This document shows positions 1-6,750 of a DNA stretch of 35,205 bases, one piece after another. The notes beneath the pieces were generated by a model. That model searched no databases. It was given only the letters and a program-made list of their open reading frames with translations, and had not been told where the DNA came from. Numbering within the stretch: the stretch's first letter is position 1; each line of letters starts with the position of its first letter. The stretch is taken from the IMG/VR virus record IMGVR_UViG_3300035670_000744, positions 1 to 35,205 of that record; one strand, given 5' to 3'. This stretch comes from a virus. A program made the translations under genes and the position numbers.

Positions 1-1045
1 GAAACTGTGCATGTGCGAGACGGGCCCCGCGGTCGGCAAAGTCGTGCACTTCGCCGAATCGCTTGCCGGCATGCGGTCGCATGACGCGGCCGGTTCGCTG
101 TTCGACCTTTCCCGGCGACCGTCCTCCGGCCGCCAGCACAAGCACGCTGGCGCAGGGAACATCCAGGCCTTCGTCCGCGAGGCTGGTGGCCACCATCACC
201 TTCACTCGCCCATCGCGAAAGCCAGAAACGATTTCTGCGCGCTTCCTGCGGCCGATCCCGGCGTGCACCATGACAGCGTCTTTGATCGCGCCGGCCAGCT
301 CCTCGCCGTGCTCGATGCTGCCAACCAGGACGAGCACGCTTTCGCCGGCCGCGGAAGACTCGCTCGCGATCCAGGCGATGCGGTCGTTGCGCCGGATGTT
401 GGTGCGCAGCTTCTCCGCAGTCGCCTGCCACCGGGCCCGCCGCTCGTGCTCCTCGCGCGGCACCAGGCGCCACTTGCGGCAGCGCTTCTTGGTCTCGGTC
501 CGCACGAAGCGCTCGATGCCGTCGTCAAAGCAACCTGGCCGATCGACGTCGTGGATATACACGACGCCGTCGGTGATGGAGCCTGTCTGCTTCACCTGTT
601 CTCGGTCGACGACGTGGAAATGCGCACCGAAGAAAGCGCGCAGCCGTTCGTTGCGCTCCTGGTCAGTGCTCCACGGGGTGGCGGAAAGACCCCAGACTCG
701 GCCGACGGATCGGCCGACGGTCGACCACCAGGTCGGAGCTGGAAGATGGTGCGCCTCATCCACGATGACGATTTCGGCGCCCGTGACGTCAGGCGCGGCA
801 GCTACGCAGCGCACGTCAAGATCGACTGCCGGATCGACATGGCAGCGCTGAATTGCCTCTCGCGCCTGCGCGCACTGCTCGATCGTGTTTGCCAGCCAGA
901 CCACGCGGTCAAACGGTTTTGCGACCTGCGCGAGCGCCGCGGCCGCCATGATGGTCTTTCCGCTGCCGGCCGGCGCGACGACGAAGGCTCGGTCGTGCGC
1001 GGCTAGGTGCTCGACCGCGTGCAGTTGGTACGGGCGCAGGATCAT
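1..1045 (-). CDS. SF2 DEAH-box helicase, 3' end outside window
   Basis: An open minus-strand frame runs from ATG at 1045 off the window edge (at least 348 residues). The translation shows a Q-region-like start (MILRPYQLHAVEHL), Walker A APAGSGKT at about residues 24-31, a DEAH box at about 96-99, a SAT motif (GLSATPW) and motif VI (QRTGRVMRPH) near the visible end. These define a superfamily 2 helicase of the type III restriction/UvsW-like class, ATP-driven on duplex or branched DNA. It is the last visible gene of the early operon and its ATG overlaps the stop of the preceding 79-aa gene (ATGA). It probably serves phage replication or recombination together with the Sak4 and SSB-like genes upstream. 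The helicase class is clear; the exact substrate is not. Confidence 0.9.
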   Translation of the reverse strand, partial: MILRPYQLHAVEHLAAHDRAFVVAPAGSGKTIMAAAALAQVAKPFDRVVWLANTIEQCAQAREAIQRCHVDPAVDLDVRCVAAAPDVTGAEIVIVDEAHHLPAPTWWSTVGRSVGRVWGLSATPWSTDQERNERLRAFFGAHFHVVDREQVKQTGSITDGVVYIHDVDRPGCFDDGIERFVRTETKKRCRKWRLVPREEHERRARWQATAEKLRTNIRRNDRIAWIASESSAAGESVLVLVGSIEHGEELAGAIKDAVMVHAGIGRRKRAEIVSGFRDGRVKVMVATSLADEGLDVPCASVLVLAAGGRSPGKVEQRTGRVMRPHAGKRFGEVHDFADRGARLAHAQF

Positions 1046-1281
1046 TGGACGATTTCAGCGATCTTCGCTTTCAGCTCCAGGTATTCCTTCATCGGTTCCA
1101 TGACGGCCAGGACGACGCGCAGCAGGTCTCTCTGCTGCGAGCAGATCGAGGCCGCAGTCTCGGCTGGCACGACCTGCATGTTTTGCCCGATAGCGAACGA
1201 TTTGGGTTTGATCGGCTGGTCGAACTGGACCGTCACAGTCCGGTCGGCCGCGTCGAATGCAACGATTCTTGAGTCACTCAT
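1042..1281 (-). CDS. Small early protein, 79 aa, unknown
   Basis: I do not recognise this protein. It starts MSDSRIVAFDAADRTVTVQF, has a beta-rich first half and a helical C-terminal half (about residues 45-79, ending in KAKIAEIVQ), with no membrane segment. The start at 1281 was chosen because it begins with ATGAGTGA, the same start context as its neighbours, although the strong GGAGG found before other members is missing here. Its stop overlaps the helicase start (ATGA), which suggests translational coupling and a possible accessory role, but that is inference from position only. Confidence 0.7.
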   Translation of the reverse strand: MSDSRIVAFDAADRTVTVQFDQPIKPKSFAIGQNMQVVPAETAASICSQQRDLLRVVLAVMEPMKEYLELKAKIAEIVQ

Positions 1282-1493
1282 GGTCGGGTTAACTCTTTCG
1301 GCTGTCGAAGCCTGCCAGCTTCCAGCAGGTGCTCGCGGATGCACGCCCACTCCGACCAGTCCTTCAGGCGGCCGTTGTCGTGACGCCCGTATATCCACTC
1401 AACACGAGACACGTCCCGCAGCATATCATCCCACGCCCAGGCGGATAAACGCCGAACAGGGCGCGTTAGCCATCGCCATTTCGCGTCGCTCAT
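1278..1493 (-). CDS. Small early protein, 71 aa, Trp-rich, unknown
   Basis: Unknown product with many tryptophans and arginines (for example WRWLTRPVRR, WAWDDM, WIYGRHDNGR, WSEWACI). The start at 1493 is supported by GGAGG at 1501-1505 with a 7-nt spacer, part of a start cassette shared by neighbouring genes. The stop overlaps the next start. The regular spacing of tryptophan and basic residues suggests a compact folded protein, possibly nucleic-acid binding. No family is claimed. Confidence 0.7.
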   Translation of the reverse strand: MSDAKWRWLTRPVRRLSAWAWDDMLRDVSRVEWIYGRHDNGRLKDWSEWACIREHLLEAGRLRQPKELTRP

Positions 1494-1690
1494 GGTTGGT
1501 CCTCCTTCACCTCCCGCCACTGGCCCGTTACTTCCCTAAACCGCACCTCGAACTCCCTGCCTTTGTTCAGTTTTTCGGTGGGGTCTACCACAAAAAGTCG
1601 CTCCGAATCGTGAATGAATCCAGCGACAAACAGAAGCGCGTCGTTACTGTTGTTACACTCTACAATGTCGCCAATCTTGAAATCTCTCAT
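1490..1690 (-). CDS. Small early protein, 66 aa, SH3/KOW-like beta barrel candidate
   Basis: The protein begins MRDFKIGDIVEC and carries alternating hydrophobic stretches (ALLFVAGFI, RLFVVDP, FEVRFREVTGQW), a pattern typical of small SH3-like barrels. The GDIVEC opening parallels GDLVEV in the next gene upstream (1687-1866), so the two may be diverged paralogues. The start at 1690 has GGAGG at 1698-1702. The C-terminus VKEDQP is encoded by the SD-start cassette of the following gene. Function unknown; the fold assignment is only a guess from pattern. Confidence 0.72.
   Translation of the reverse strand: MRDFKIGDIVECNNSNDALLFVAGFIHDSERLFVVDPTEKLNKGREFEVRFREVTGQWREVKEDQP
1491..1505 (-). promoter_or_regulatory. 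SD-start cassette of the 71-aa gene
   Basis: Minus strand GGAGG (complement of 1501-1505), then ACCAACC, then ATG (1491-1493) followed by AGCGAC. The upstream gene reads the same bases in another frame as its C-terminal KEDQP and stop. The same arrangement recurs at 1688-1702, 1864-1878 and, weakly, 2279-2294. Confidence 0.75.
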
Positions 1691-1866
1691 GGTTGATCCT
1701 CCTTCACCAGCCGCAACTCATCTGCGGTCACGGGCCACACGCACCCGGCAAGCTCGACGATAACTAGTCCGTCTGCTTGCACCCACGACACCACGCCCTT
1801 TTCGCCATGTGCCTCGCTTCCATCTCGCACTTCGACAAGATCGCCGGGGTTGTAGGTGTCGCTCAT
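1687..1866 (-). CDS. Small early protein, 59 aa, KOW/SH3-like
   Basis: The sequence MSDTYNPGDLVEVRDGSEAH continues into GEKGVVSWVQADGLVIVEL, resembling KOW or SH3-like nucleic-acid-binding barrels (a GDxVxV opening, then a G-rich turn and VxWVxxDGLVIVEL strands). It starts at the ATG after GGAGG (1874-1878). It ends in LVKEDQP, the same tail as the 66-aa neighbour, because both tails are read through an SD-start cassette. It overlaps both neighbours by ATGA. Likely a paralogue of the neighbour; the precise role is unknown. Confidence 0.72.
   Translation of the reverse strand: MSDTYNPGDLVEVRDGSEAHGEKGVVSWVQADGLVIVELAGCVWPVTADELRLVKEDQP
1688..1702 (-). promoter_or_regulatory. SD-start cassette of the 66-aa gene
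   Basis: Minus strand GGAGG (1698-1702), ATCAACC, ATG (1688-1690). It is read by the upstream 59-aa gene as KEDQP and TGA. The spacer differs from the neighbours by one base. Confidence 0.75.
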
Positions 1867-2201
1867 GGTTGGTCCTCCCTGCGGCTCCACTCAGGCCCGG
1901 CGTCATAGCCTCGGCTCCAAGTCACGCGATGCACGCATTTCCCGTGGCCCGATGGGCCTATGGCGCGTTCCCTGATTTCGAGGGTCACAAAGTCCTCCCA
2001 GTCATCGTGAGCACAGCACCCGGTGTCATTCGGATCGTCGCCCGCGATCGCCGCTTTCGCGTCTTCAAGAGAGGTGTAGATGGCCAGCGGGAAAAAGGTC
2101 TCGTCGTTGCTGGCGTCGACGACCTCGAAAACAGATGCCACGCAGGCAATGATTTGACGGAGTTCGTCCTCAATGAGCGTTAGTTGGTATACGTCGCTCA
2201 T
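1863..2201 (-). CDS. Hypothetical early protein, 112 aa
   Basis: The product begins MSDVYQLTLIEDELRQIIAC, and about residues 27-60 read like a compact alpha/beta segment (FFPLAIYTSLEDAKAAIAGDD). That resembles the small proteins phages place in early operons. It ends in REDQP, again encoded by the following gene's SD-start cassette. The start at 2201 was chosen over an upstream in-frame codon because it gives the MSD opening and an ATGA overlap with the 27-codon frame before it; no strong SD precedes it, so coupling may be needed. Function unknown. Confidence 0.7.
   Translation of the reverse strand: MSDVYQLTLIEDELRQIIACVASVFEVVDASNDETFFPLAIYTSLEDAKAAIAGDDPNDTGCCAHDDWEDFVTLEIRERAIGPSGHGKCVHRVTWSRGYDAGPEWSRREDQP
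1864..1878 (-). promoter_or_regulatory. SD-start cassette of the 59-aa gene
   Basis: Minus strand GGAGG (1874-1878), ACCAACC, ATG (1864-1866), then AGCGAC. The upstream 112-aa gene reads it as REDQP and TGA. Spacer identical to the cassette at 1491-1505. Confidence 0.75.
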
Positions 2202-2281
2202 GTGCTTGAATAGCGGGTAAGTCGCCGAACCATCCGATGCAGGCAACCCGGCCTACTGGTCGCTTTCGTGACGTCACTCAT
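2198..2281 (-). CDS. Possible 27-aa mini-gene in the coupled chain
   Basis: A 28-codon frame opens at ATG 2281 with a cassette start (GGGAG at 2290-2294, then ATCCAACC, then ATGAGTGA). It ends in a TGA that overlaps the start of the 112-aa gene by ATGA. The predicted peptide is short and basic (MSDVTKATSRPGCLHRMVRR and a few more residues). It could be a translated leader that couples ribosomes to the next gene, a decayed gene, or a real small protein. The SD and perfect overlap on its 3' side argue against chance, but the peptide alone is not convincing. Confidence 0.45.
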   Translation of the reverse strand: MSDVTKATSRPGCLHRMVRRLTRYSST

Positions 2282-2537
2282 GGTTGGATCTCCCTGCGCG
2301 ACCCTGTGCGTAAACGCCCCATTCTGCACCCTGCTTTCCTCGCGCCACGATCCGCAACTCCTCGCCTGGTCCAACCTCGGGCGGTGTGATGCAGCAGAAA
2401 TCCGCCGGCCCGTCCCCGTTGCGGATGCCCCAGCCAAATGCGGTTTTGCAGAGGGTGCCTTGGGTACATCCGCTTTCTTCGGCGATGGCACCCCAGTCGA
2501 TAGGGATTTTGCGCACGAGGCGCAGGTTGTCGCTCAT
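2274..2537 (-). CDS. Hypothetical early protein, 87 aa
   Basis: Unknown protein starting MSDNLRLVRKIPIDWGAIAE, with three cysteines in the middle (ESGCTQ, TLCKTAFGWG, DFCCITPPE) that might bind a metal or be incidental. The C-terminus is read through the SD and first codons of the following mini-frame (8-nt overlap). It starts with ATGAGCGA after a weak GAGG element, 10 nt downstream of the previous stop. No function is assigned. Confidence 0.62.
   Translation of the reverse strand: MSDNLRLVRKIPIDWGAIAEESGCTQGTLCKTAFGWGIRNGDGPADFCCITPPEVGPGEELRIVARGKQGAEWGVYAQGRAGRSNHE
2279..2294 (-). promoter_or_regulatory. Diverged SD-start cassette of the 27-aa frame
   Basis: Minus strand GGGAG (2290-2294), ATCCAACC, ATG (2279-2281), then AGTGAC. 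One base longer than the other cassettes, and read in a different frame by the upstream 87-aa gene (ending SNHE). Confidence 0.6.
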
Positions 2538-2547
2538 GTCGTCGGCC

Positions 2548-2751
2548 TCAACCGCACGTGATCTTTACGCGAACGGTGCGCGTATTTGGTTGGTTGCCCC
2601 GCGCCATCTCGGCCTGCTCCCGATTCGCAAAAAGCCTCGGGATCATGTATCCATGTTCCGCAAGAATCTTGTTGTCGAGCATCAGATATGTCCGGTGCCT
2701 GCGAGGGTCGCCCATGCAAACAGCGTAATAGGTTTCTTTGATTGTGCTCAC
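2548..2751 (-). CDS. Hypothetical early protein, 67 aa, GTG start
   Basis: The start is GTG at 2751, forming a GTGA overlap with the stop of the preceding gene. This start gives the sensible opening MSTIKETYYAVCMGDPRRHR and avoids a long Arg/Ala-rich artefact extension. The product is small and basic, with YLMLDNKILAEHGYMIPRLF followed by ANREQAEMARG. It looks like the short phage proteins that resemble host YmfR/DUF-type small proteins, but I cannot name a family. Coupled to the DUF6378-like gene upstream. Confidence 0.65.
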   Translation of the reverse strand: MSTIKETYYAVCMGDPRRHRTYLMLDNKILAEHGYMIPRLFANREQAEMARGNQPNTRTVRVKITCG

Positions 2752-3311
2752 GGCCCCGGCCTTTCCCCCGTCGTCGCCCACTCGTAGCACAGGAGGTAGC
2801 CGTAGGCGTCCACCAGGTTGTCGCGCTTCGGGCGCCGCGCCTCCCGCCGCAGCTTCAAAGCCTCCATCATCAGCAGGGCTTCCTCGCAGGTGATGTCCGA
2901 CTCGAGCTTGTCGTGAAGCAACCCGCTCCACATCTTCGCGATGCCCTCGAAGTCGCCGCGCGGTGAGCCGTAATCGTCGTTGCGCTCGCCCAGCACCAAA
3001 CGGCACGCAGTTGTAAAGGCTGACTCGGGCAGGTCGACGGCGTTGAGGTCTGCGTGCTTGTCGGCATCAGTCATCGGCGTGCACGGCGGCGGCAGGTGGT
3101 CCATGTCGCCGGGTTTTGCGACGGGCATCTCGCGGTAGCAAACCACCTCCTCGTATTCAGGATGGCAGACCGCATAGTCCTCGATCGGCAACCCAAGCTC
3201 ATTGGGATGAGCCTCCCAATAATCGCCGCAGCAAGCGAGCAGATCGCCTGGCTCGACTTTGCCGTCACAGATCATTTGCCTGCCTTTGATGAGCTCTTGG
3301 GCGATGCTCAT
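2748..3311 (-). CDS. DUF6378-like phage protein, 187 aa
   Basis: The C-terminal half has a pattern I associate with DUF6378 phage proteins: NDDYGSPRGDFEGIAKMWSG, then an EEALLMMEALKLRREARRPK helix, then RDNLVDAYGYLLCYEWA. The N-terminal half (about residues 1-100) is a separate acidic, Cys-containing region (LLACCGDYWEAHP, YEEVVCYREMPVA) that may be its own small domain. The start at 3311 is supported by GGAGG with a 7-nt spacer and by an ATGA overlap. A nucleotide-metabolism role is possible since the helical layout recalls MazG-like proteins, but this is not established. An internal MTDADKHADLN could be an alternative start for the C-terminal domain alone. Confidence 0.75.
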   Translation of the reverse strand: MSIAQELIKGRQMICDGKVEPGDLLACCGDYWEAHPNELGLPIEDYAVCHPEYEEVVCYREMPVAKPGDMDHLPPPCTPMTDADKHADLNAVDLPESAFTTACRLVLGERNDDYGSPRGDFEGIAKMWSGLLHDKLESDITCEEALLMMEALKLRREARRPKRDNLVDAYGYLLCYEWATTGERPGP

Positions 3312-3541
3312 ATGAAGACCTCCATGGTCCGCAGGCGAAGAAAACGCGGCGGGATTTCCTGTTGGGATTCCTGCAGTTCCTCGATGAGCTGCAGCGCCGC
3401 CGAGAGCCGCGCGACCTGTCGCCCGGCGTCGGCCTCCACCATCGTGCCGTTGTCGACCCATCGCGAGTAAACCTTGCGTCGCATGGCCAGCTCGCGCCGG
3501 ATCTCGGCTTTCATGTCATCGATCGTGACCGCGGTTTGCAT
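3308..3541 (-). CDS. Hypothetical helical protein, 77 aa
   Basis: A short, mostly helical protein: MQTAVTIDDMKAEIRRELAM, then a VYSRWVDNGTMVEADAGRQV segment and a hydrophobic-heptad stretch RLSAALQLIEELQESQQ. The composition suggests a small coiled-coil or dimeric helix-hairpin protein. It starts 2 nt after the stop of the SSB-like gene and overlaps the next start by ATGA, so it is clearly in the recombination operon. No family recognised. Confidence 0.7.
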   Translation of the reverse strand: MQTAVTIDDMKAEIRRELAMRRKVYSRWVDNGTMVEADAGRQVARLSAALQLIEELQESQQEIPPRFLRLRTMEVFI

Positions 3542-3543
3542 GG

Positions 3544-3975
3544 TCAGAACGGAACGTCCTCCGTGGTTTGGGCGACAGCTTTGGCCGGCTGCTTGTGTCG
3601 CAGTTTCCCGGCGACAGCGGAGAGTTTCTCCGCGAGACCTGGCGGCGGTGGCACCGGTGGTTTGGATGGCGAATTGATCCAGCGCACACGCAGCGCCGTT
3701 TTGCCCTGGTAGTCGTGCTCCTCCACGACGATCGAGCACGGGCGCCCGATCATCTGATCGACGCAGGCGAAGTCGCCGTCGAAGTCGAGCGCGTCTTCGA
3801 GTGTCTGCAGGCTGCGCTCGAAGGCCTTATCGGAAAAGTAGACCCACGCGCCGATGTGCTCGCCTGCCTCGGTATCGAAGCCGAGGTAAACGTACGGAGT
3901 GCCGGTCGCGCTTTCGCCGACCTCGGCCTTCGAGACGGTGACCGCGTAGCGGCCGGGTTTGCTGATGAGTGGCAT
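3544..3975 (-). CDS. SSB-like / DUF669-type ssDNA-binding candidate, 143 aa
   Basis: The protein opens MPLISKPGRYAVTVSKAEVG and continues with beta-strand-like segments (YVYLGFDTEAGEHIGAWVYF, CSIVVEEHDYQGKTALRVRW), compatible with an OB-fold of the DUF669 phage type. A proline-rich linker (PSKPPVPPPPG) follows, and the very end is TTEDVPF, matching the acidic-aromatic tip of bacterial SSB proteins (DDIPF) that recruits partner enzymes. It lies between the Sak4-like ATPase module and the early small genes. I infer that it binds single-stranded DNA during annealing or replication. The start at 3975 sits 2 nt after the previous stop. Confidence 0.75.
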   Translation of the reverse strand: MPLISKPGRYAVTVSKAEVGESATGTPYVYLGFDTEAGEHIGAWVYFSDKAFERSLQTLEDALDFDGDFACVDQMIGRPCSIVVEEHDYQGKTALRVRWINSPSKPPVPPPPGLAEKLSAVAGKLRHKQPAKAVAQTTEDVPF

Positions 3976-3977
3976 GA

Positions 3978-4694
3978 CTAGACGATGCTCCTGGCTTCCT
4001 TCCAGACGCGAAGGCCTGGCAGTTGTTGGTTTTGCGGTTGTTTGATCGCCGCGCGGATTGCGGCCGCGTTTGGCGAAAGGGTCACGAGGTAGGGCGCGGC
4101 CTGATACAGCGCCTGGATGTCGGTCACCTCGAAGCACCAGGTCTCGCGGACCGTGGCACCGGCCGGCCGCGAAAGCGCGACCTGCGCCTCGGCCTCCTGC
4201 CGGGCCTGGACGATGCGCTCGACAGCGACCTGCTGGATCGCGGCAGCATGTTCGGCTGCCTGCTGCGCGTCCGCGGCGTTGCGTTCGGCCTCCCGCTGCC
4301 GGCGCTCGGCCTCGCGGCGGATTCGCGCCTCTTCCTCGGCGGCACGACGGCGCGCCTCTTCGGCCTTGCGCCGCTCCTCGGCCTGCCAGGCTCCGAGCAC
4401 GCGCGAGATCCGGGTGGCCTCGGTGTCGACCGAGCTGGTCAGCTCCTTCGCCAGCGCGTCGATGCGGCGCGAAAGCTCGAGCACCGGCGCTTTGACCTCG
4501 ACGCGCGAGGCCTCGACCTCGCGCACCATGTCCTTGCAGCGCTTGAGCGTCTCGCCCGCGGCGTCGGCGTCGATCTGGTCGACAACCGAGTTGATCGTGG
4601 CGGCCTCGGCGAGCAGCTCGTCGCGCCGCGTTTTCGCACCTTCGAGAACGTCGATCTCGACGGTGCCGGTTCCCCTGACGGTCAGGTAGTTCAT
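3978..4694 (-). CDS. Coiled-coil recombination-operon protein, 238 aa
   Basis: The N-terminal about 95 residues are helical and charged (LEGAKTRRDELLAEAA, EASRVEVKAPVLELSRRIDA). The middle (about 110-175) is a long Ala/Glu/Arg-rich coiled coil (ERRKAEEARRRAAEEEARIR). The C-terminal about 60 residues form a globular tail with WCFEVTDIQALYQAAPYLV and end KEARSIV. This architecture recurs in phage proteins next to RecT or Sak-type annealing genes, where the tail is the conserved part, but its activity is unknown to me. ATG at 4694 overlaps the Sak4-like stop (ATGA), supporting co-translation with it. Confidence 0.75.
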   Translation of the reverse strand: MNYLTVRGTGTVEIDVLEGAKTRRDELLAEAATINSVVDQIDADAAGETLKRCKDMVREVEASRVEVKAPVLELSRRIDALAKELTSSVDTEATRISRVLGAWQAEERRKAEEARRRAAEEEARIRREAERRQREAERNAADAQQAAEHAAAIQQVAVERIVQARQEAEAQVALSRPAGATVRETWCFEVTDIQALYQAAPYLVTLSPNAAAIRAAIKQPQNQQLPGLRVWKEARSIV

Positions 4695-5836
4695 GGTGTG
4701 GGAATGCCGACGGCCCGCGCGAAGCGGTCGGTGCGCTCGCGGATGCTGCGCATCTTCTCTTCCGAGAGATCCTTCCACGACTGGCCCGGCTGGATCCACT
4801 TTACCTTGACCAAGTATTCGTTGATCTCGGCCGTGTATCCGGTGAGCCATTGCGTGATGTCGGCGGCCGGCGCCTTGGGCGGCTGCGGCGCGGCCTCGTT
4901 CATCTTCTGCTGGATCCAGCCGATCGTTTTGTCGGCCTGCTCCTCCGTGAGCTCGGCGACGGAGACCTGGCCGGCCTTGTCGAGCGCGGCCTGCACGAGC
5001 GGGGCGCCGATCGAGTTCTGCGCGTAGAGCGTCAGCTTCTCGATCTGTTCCTGCGTGGCGTTTTTGAAGACCGCCTGCGGCGCGGCCTCATGCACCCCTC
5101 TGTCTTGCACTGCCCCCCCTGTCGCTGTCGCCGTCGCCGCAGGCGGAATTGTGGATCCACCGAGCCAGGTCAGCAGGCGCTGGCCGGTTTCCTCGGTGAT
5201 CTGGAAGATGGCGTCGCCAAAAAGCTGCGTGCGGTCCTTCGTGGCTTTGGCCGTGTGGTCAAGCGCGATGTCGAGCACGGTCGTAAACTCGTAGTCGGCA
5301 CCCTCGCGAAAGACCGGCGCCAGGCCGACCTTGCGCGGTGTCTGCCGGCCCTTGTCGTTCTGTTCAAGGACGTATTCGGTCTTCGAGCGCAAGCACGCGA
5401 TGACGTGCACTGGCGCTTGCAGGACCGCGTTGAGCCCGGCCTTGAACTTCTCGCCGGCCTGGTTCCAGTTCGTGAAGCTGTTGCCGCCCCGGTTGTCGAG
5501 CTGGCTCTTGTATTCGAGGACGCCTTCCCAGAAGTGAGAGGCGCTGTCGATGATCGCCACGCTGTAGCCGTTCTCGATAGCGGCCTTCATGAAGTCGGTG
5601 AACTTGTCCCAGGTGAACGGCGGCTCGATGTCGACCTTGTCGAACTCGAACTGCTGCGCGTAGAGGTCGGCGCTGCGGTTCTCGGTGTCGCCGAGCAGGA
5701 TCGGTCCGCCGTTGGCGAGGCCGGTTGCCATGCGCAACGCGCTGAACGTCTTGCCGCTTCCGGCCACGCCGGTCAGCGCGAGTTTGAGAAATGCCGCGCG
5801 TCGCACGGCCTTTCGGATCTGTAGTGGGGTGCTCAT
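4691..5836 (-). CDS. Sak4-like RecA-type ATPase (AAA_24 family), 381 aa
   Basis: Residues 1-210 form a P-loop ATPase: Walker A GVAGSGKT at 23-30, GPILLGDTENRSADLY, Walker B-like VAIIDS at 93-98, then HFWEGVLEYK. This is the pattern of phage Sak4 single-strand annealing/RecA-core proteins (AAA_24). A variable Ala/Thr-rich linker follows and then a C-terminal extension (about 260-381) with helical QIEKLTLYAQ and EEQADKTIGWIQQK segments. It probably loads or anneals ssDNA with the SSB-like product encoded downstream. The start at 5836 has no SD, and a GCC pentamer array lies 60-160 nt upstream. Walker motifs are clear; the Sak4 label rests on family resemblance. Confidence 0.85.
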   Translation of the reverse strand: MSTPLQIRKAVRRAAFLKLALTGVAGSGKTFSALRMATGLANGGPILLGDTENRSADLYAQQFEFDKVDIEPPFTWDKFTDFMKAAIENGYSVAIIDSASHFWEGVLEYKSQLDNRGGNSFTNWNQAGEKFKAGLNAVLQAPVHVIACLRSKTEYVLEQNDKGRQTPRKVGLAPVFREGADYEFTTVLDIALDHTAKATKDRTQLFGDAIFQITEETGQRLLTWLGGSTIPPAATATATGGAVQDRGVHEAAPQAVFKNATQEQIEKLTLYAQNSIGAPLVQAALDKAGQVSVAELTEEQADKTIGWIQQKMNEAAPQPPKAPAADITQWLTGYTAEINEYLVKVKWIQPGQSWKDLSEEKMRSIRERTDRFARAVGIPTP

Positions 5837-5894
5837 TTCAGTCTTTGGTCATGGGTGGAAATTGGTGCGACCTGTTGCGGCCGGTCGCCCGCCG

Positions 5895-5998
5895 GTGTTG
5901 CGATGGCTTGCCTTGCCGTGCCTCGCCGGGCCGCGCCATACCTCGCCTGCGATGCCAGGCCAAGCCTGGCCGTGCCCAGCCGTGCCCTGCCTGCGATG
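5895..5998 (-). repeat. GCCNN pentamer array 1
   Basis: The interval between the 160-aa gene and the Sak4-like gene is filled with GCC repeated at 5-nt spacing on the plus strand (GCCTT, GCCGT, GCCTC, GCCGG, GCCGC, GCCAT and so on). Two GCGAT interruptions occur at 5949-5953 and 5993-5997. In the transcript the unit reads NNGGC, so GG pairs fall every 5 nt. A perfect 7-bp inverted repeat with a 3-nt loop lies at 5954-5970 (GCCAGGC, CAA, GCCTGGC). The gene-proximal edge GTGTTGCGATGG (5895-5906) resembles the edges of the other arrays. No SD or promoter was seen inside. Confidence 0.8.
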
Positions 5999-6481
5999 TC
6001 ACTTGGCGGCTGCACTGAGCTCGAGCTGTTCAATGGCCCTGAAGATCGGAGCCAAGGCGGAGAGCGTTTCGTATTTGCGCCGGAACGCGCGGAGGTCGCG
6101 CATGGCGCTGTCGAGCATCTGTCGCGTCCATTGCTCGCTTTCGAGAACCTGGTCGATGCTGACGTAAACGCCCTTCTTACTCGCGTCCTCTTCGTCCTCG
6201 TCGGCGGCCTGCTGCACAACCGGCCGCACGTTTACGAAGGCGCGCACGACGCTTTCGGTTCCGGCCCGCACTTCGCGTCTGACCTTGACCGTGCGGATCA
6301 GGAAAGCGGCCTGCACGAGCCGATACTGCTCGCCGGCCACCTTGTCGTTCCACTCGAAGGACGAGTGAAGCGGCGACGTTTTCGGCCTTGCGGCCTCGAC
6401 GACGATCTCGGGAGTGAGAGAGCCGTGTTTCTTGTGAAGCTCGATGAGGGCTTCACGGACGCTGACCATTTTTCTGTTCAT
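5999..6481 (-). CDS. Conserved phage protein of the recombination operon, 160 aa
   Basis: The N-terminal about 70 residues carry a motif I have seen in many phage early proteins of unknown role: LTPEIVVEAARPKTSPLHSS followed by FEWNDKVAGEQYRLVQAAFL and IRTVKV. The C-terminal half is helical (DQVLESEQWTRQMLDSAMRD, LRAFRRKYETLSALAPIF). Start 6481 (MNRKMVS) was chosen since longer readings run through the pentamer array. An alternative start is M5 at 6469. No SD is visible, and the gene stands apart from both neighbours by arrays rather than overlapping them. Its location suggests a DNA-binding or replication accessory role. Confidence 0.75.
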   Translation of the reverse strand: MNRKMVSVREALIELHKKHGSLTPEIVVEAARPKTSPLHSSFEWNDKVAGEQYRLVQAAFLIRTVKVRREVRAGTESVVRAFVNVRPVVQQAADEDEEDASKKGVYVSIDQVLESEQWTRQMLDSAMRDLRAFRRKYETLSALAPIFRAIEQLELSAAAK

Positions 6482-6519
6482 GAGGAAATAGGTCCGGCGG
6501 TAATCCGCCGCCGGTCGGT

Positions 6520-6735
6520 GTTGTTGCGCTGTTGCGCCACGCCTGGCCTCGCCTCGCCTGGCCTCGCCGCGCCTCGCCGTGCCATGCCGCGCCATGCCCG
6601 CGTTGCCGAGCCGGGCCTGGCCGCGCCTAGCCTCGCCTGCGTTGCCATGCCCGGCCACGTTGCGCCATGCCCCGCCAAGCCGTGCCTGCGATGCCTTGCC
6701 TTGCCGTGCCTTGCCCGGCCCCGCCTGCGATGCGT
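6520..6735 (-). repeat. GCCNN pentamer array 2, longest
   Basis: About 215 nt consist largely of NGCCN pentamers with the GCC core phased every 5 nt. Interruptions of GCGTT or GCGAT occur near 6600, 6639, 6688 and 6727, which divide the array into blocks. The gene-proximal end is GTTGTTGCGCTGTTGCGC at 6520-6537, preceded by CCGGTCG. The array has no stop codon in one minus-strand frame, so automatic gene callers extend the downstream gene through it, giving degenerate 5-residue repeats such as ARRGE. It separates the 207-aa gene (stop at 6751) from the 160-aa gene (start 6481). Confidence 0.85.
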
Positions 6736-6750
6736 TTGCCAAAAGAACCA

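Noticed and set aside
11-1006. 331-codon plus-strand frame at the left edge
   Set aside because: It is antisense to the SF2 helicase with all its motifs and has no motif of its own.
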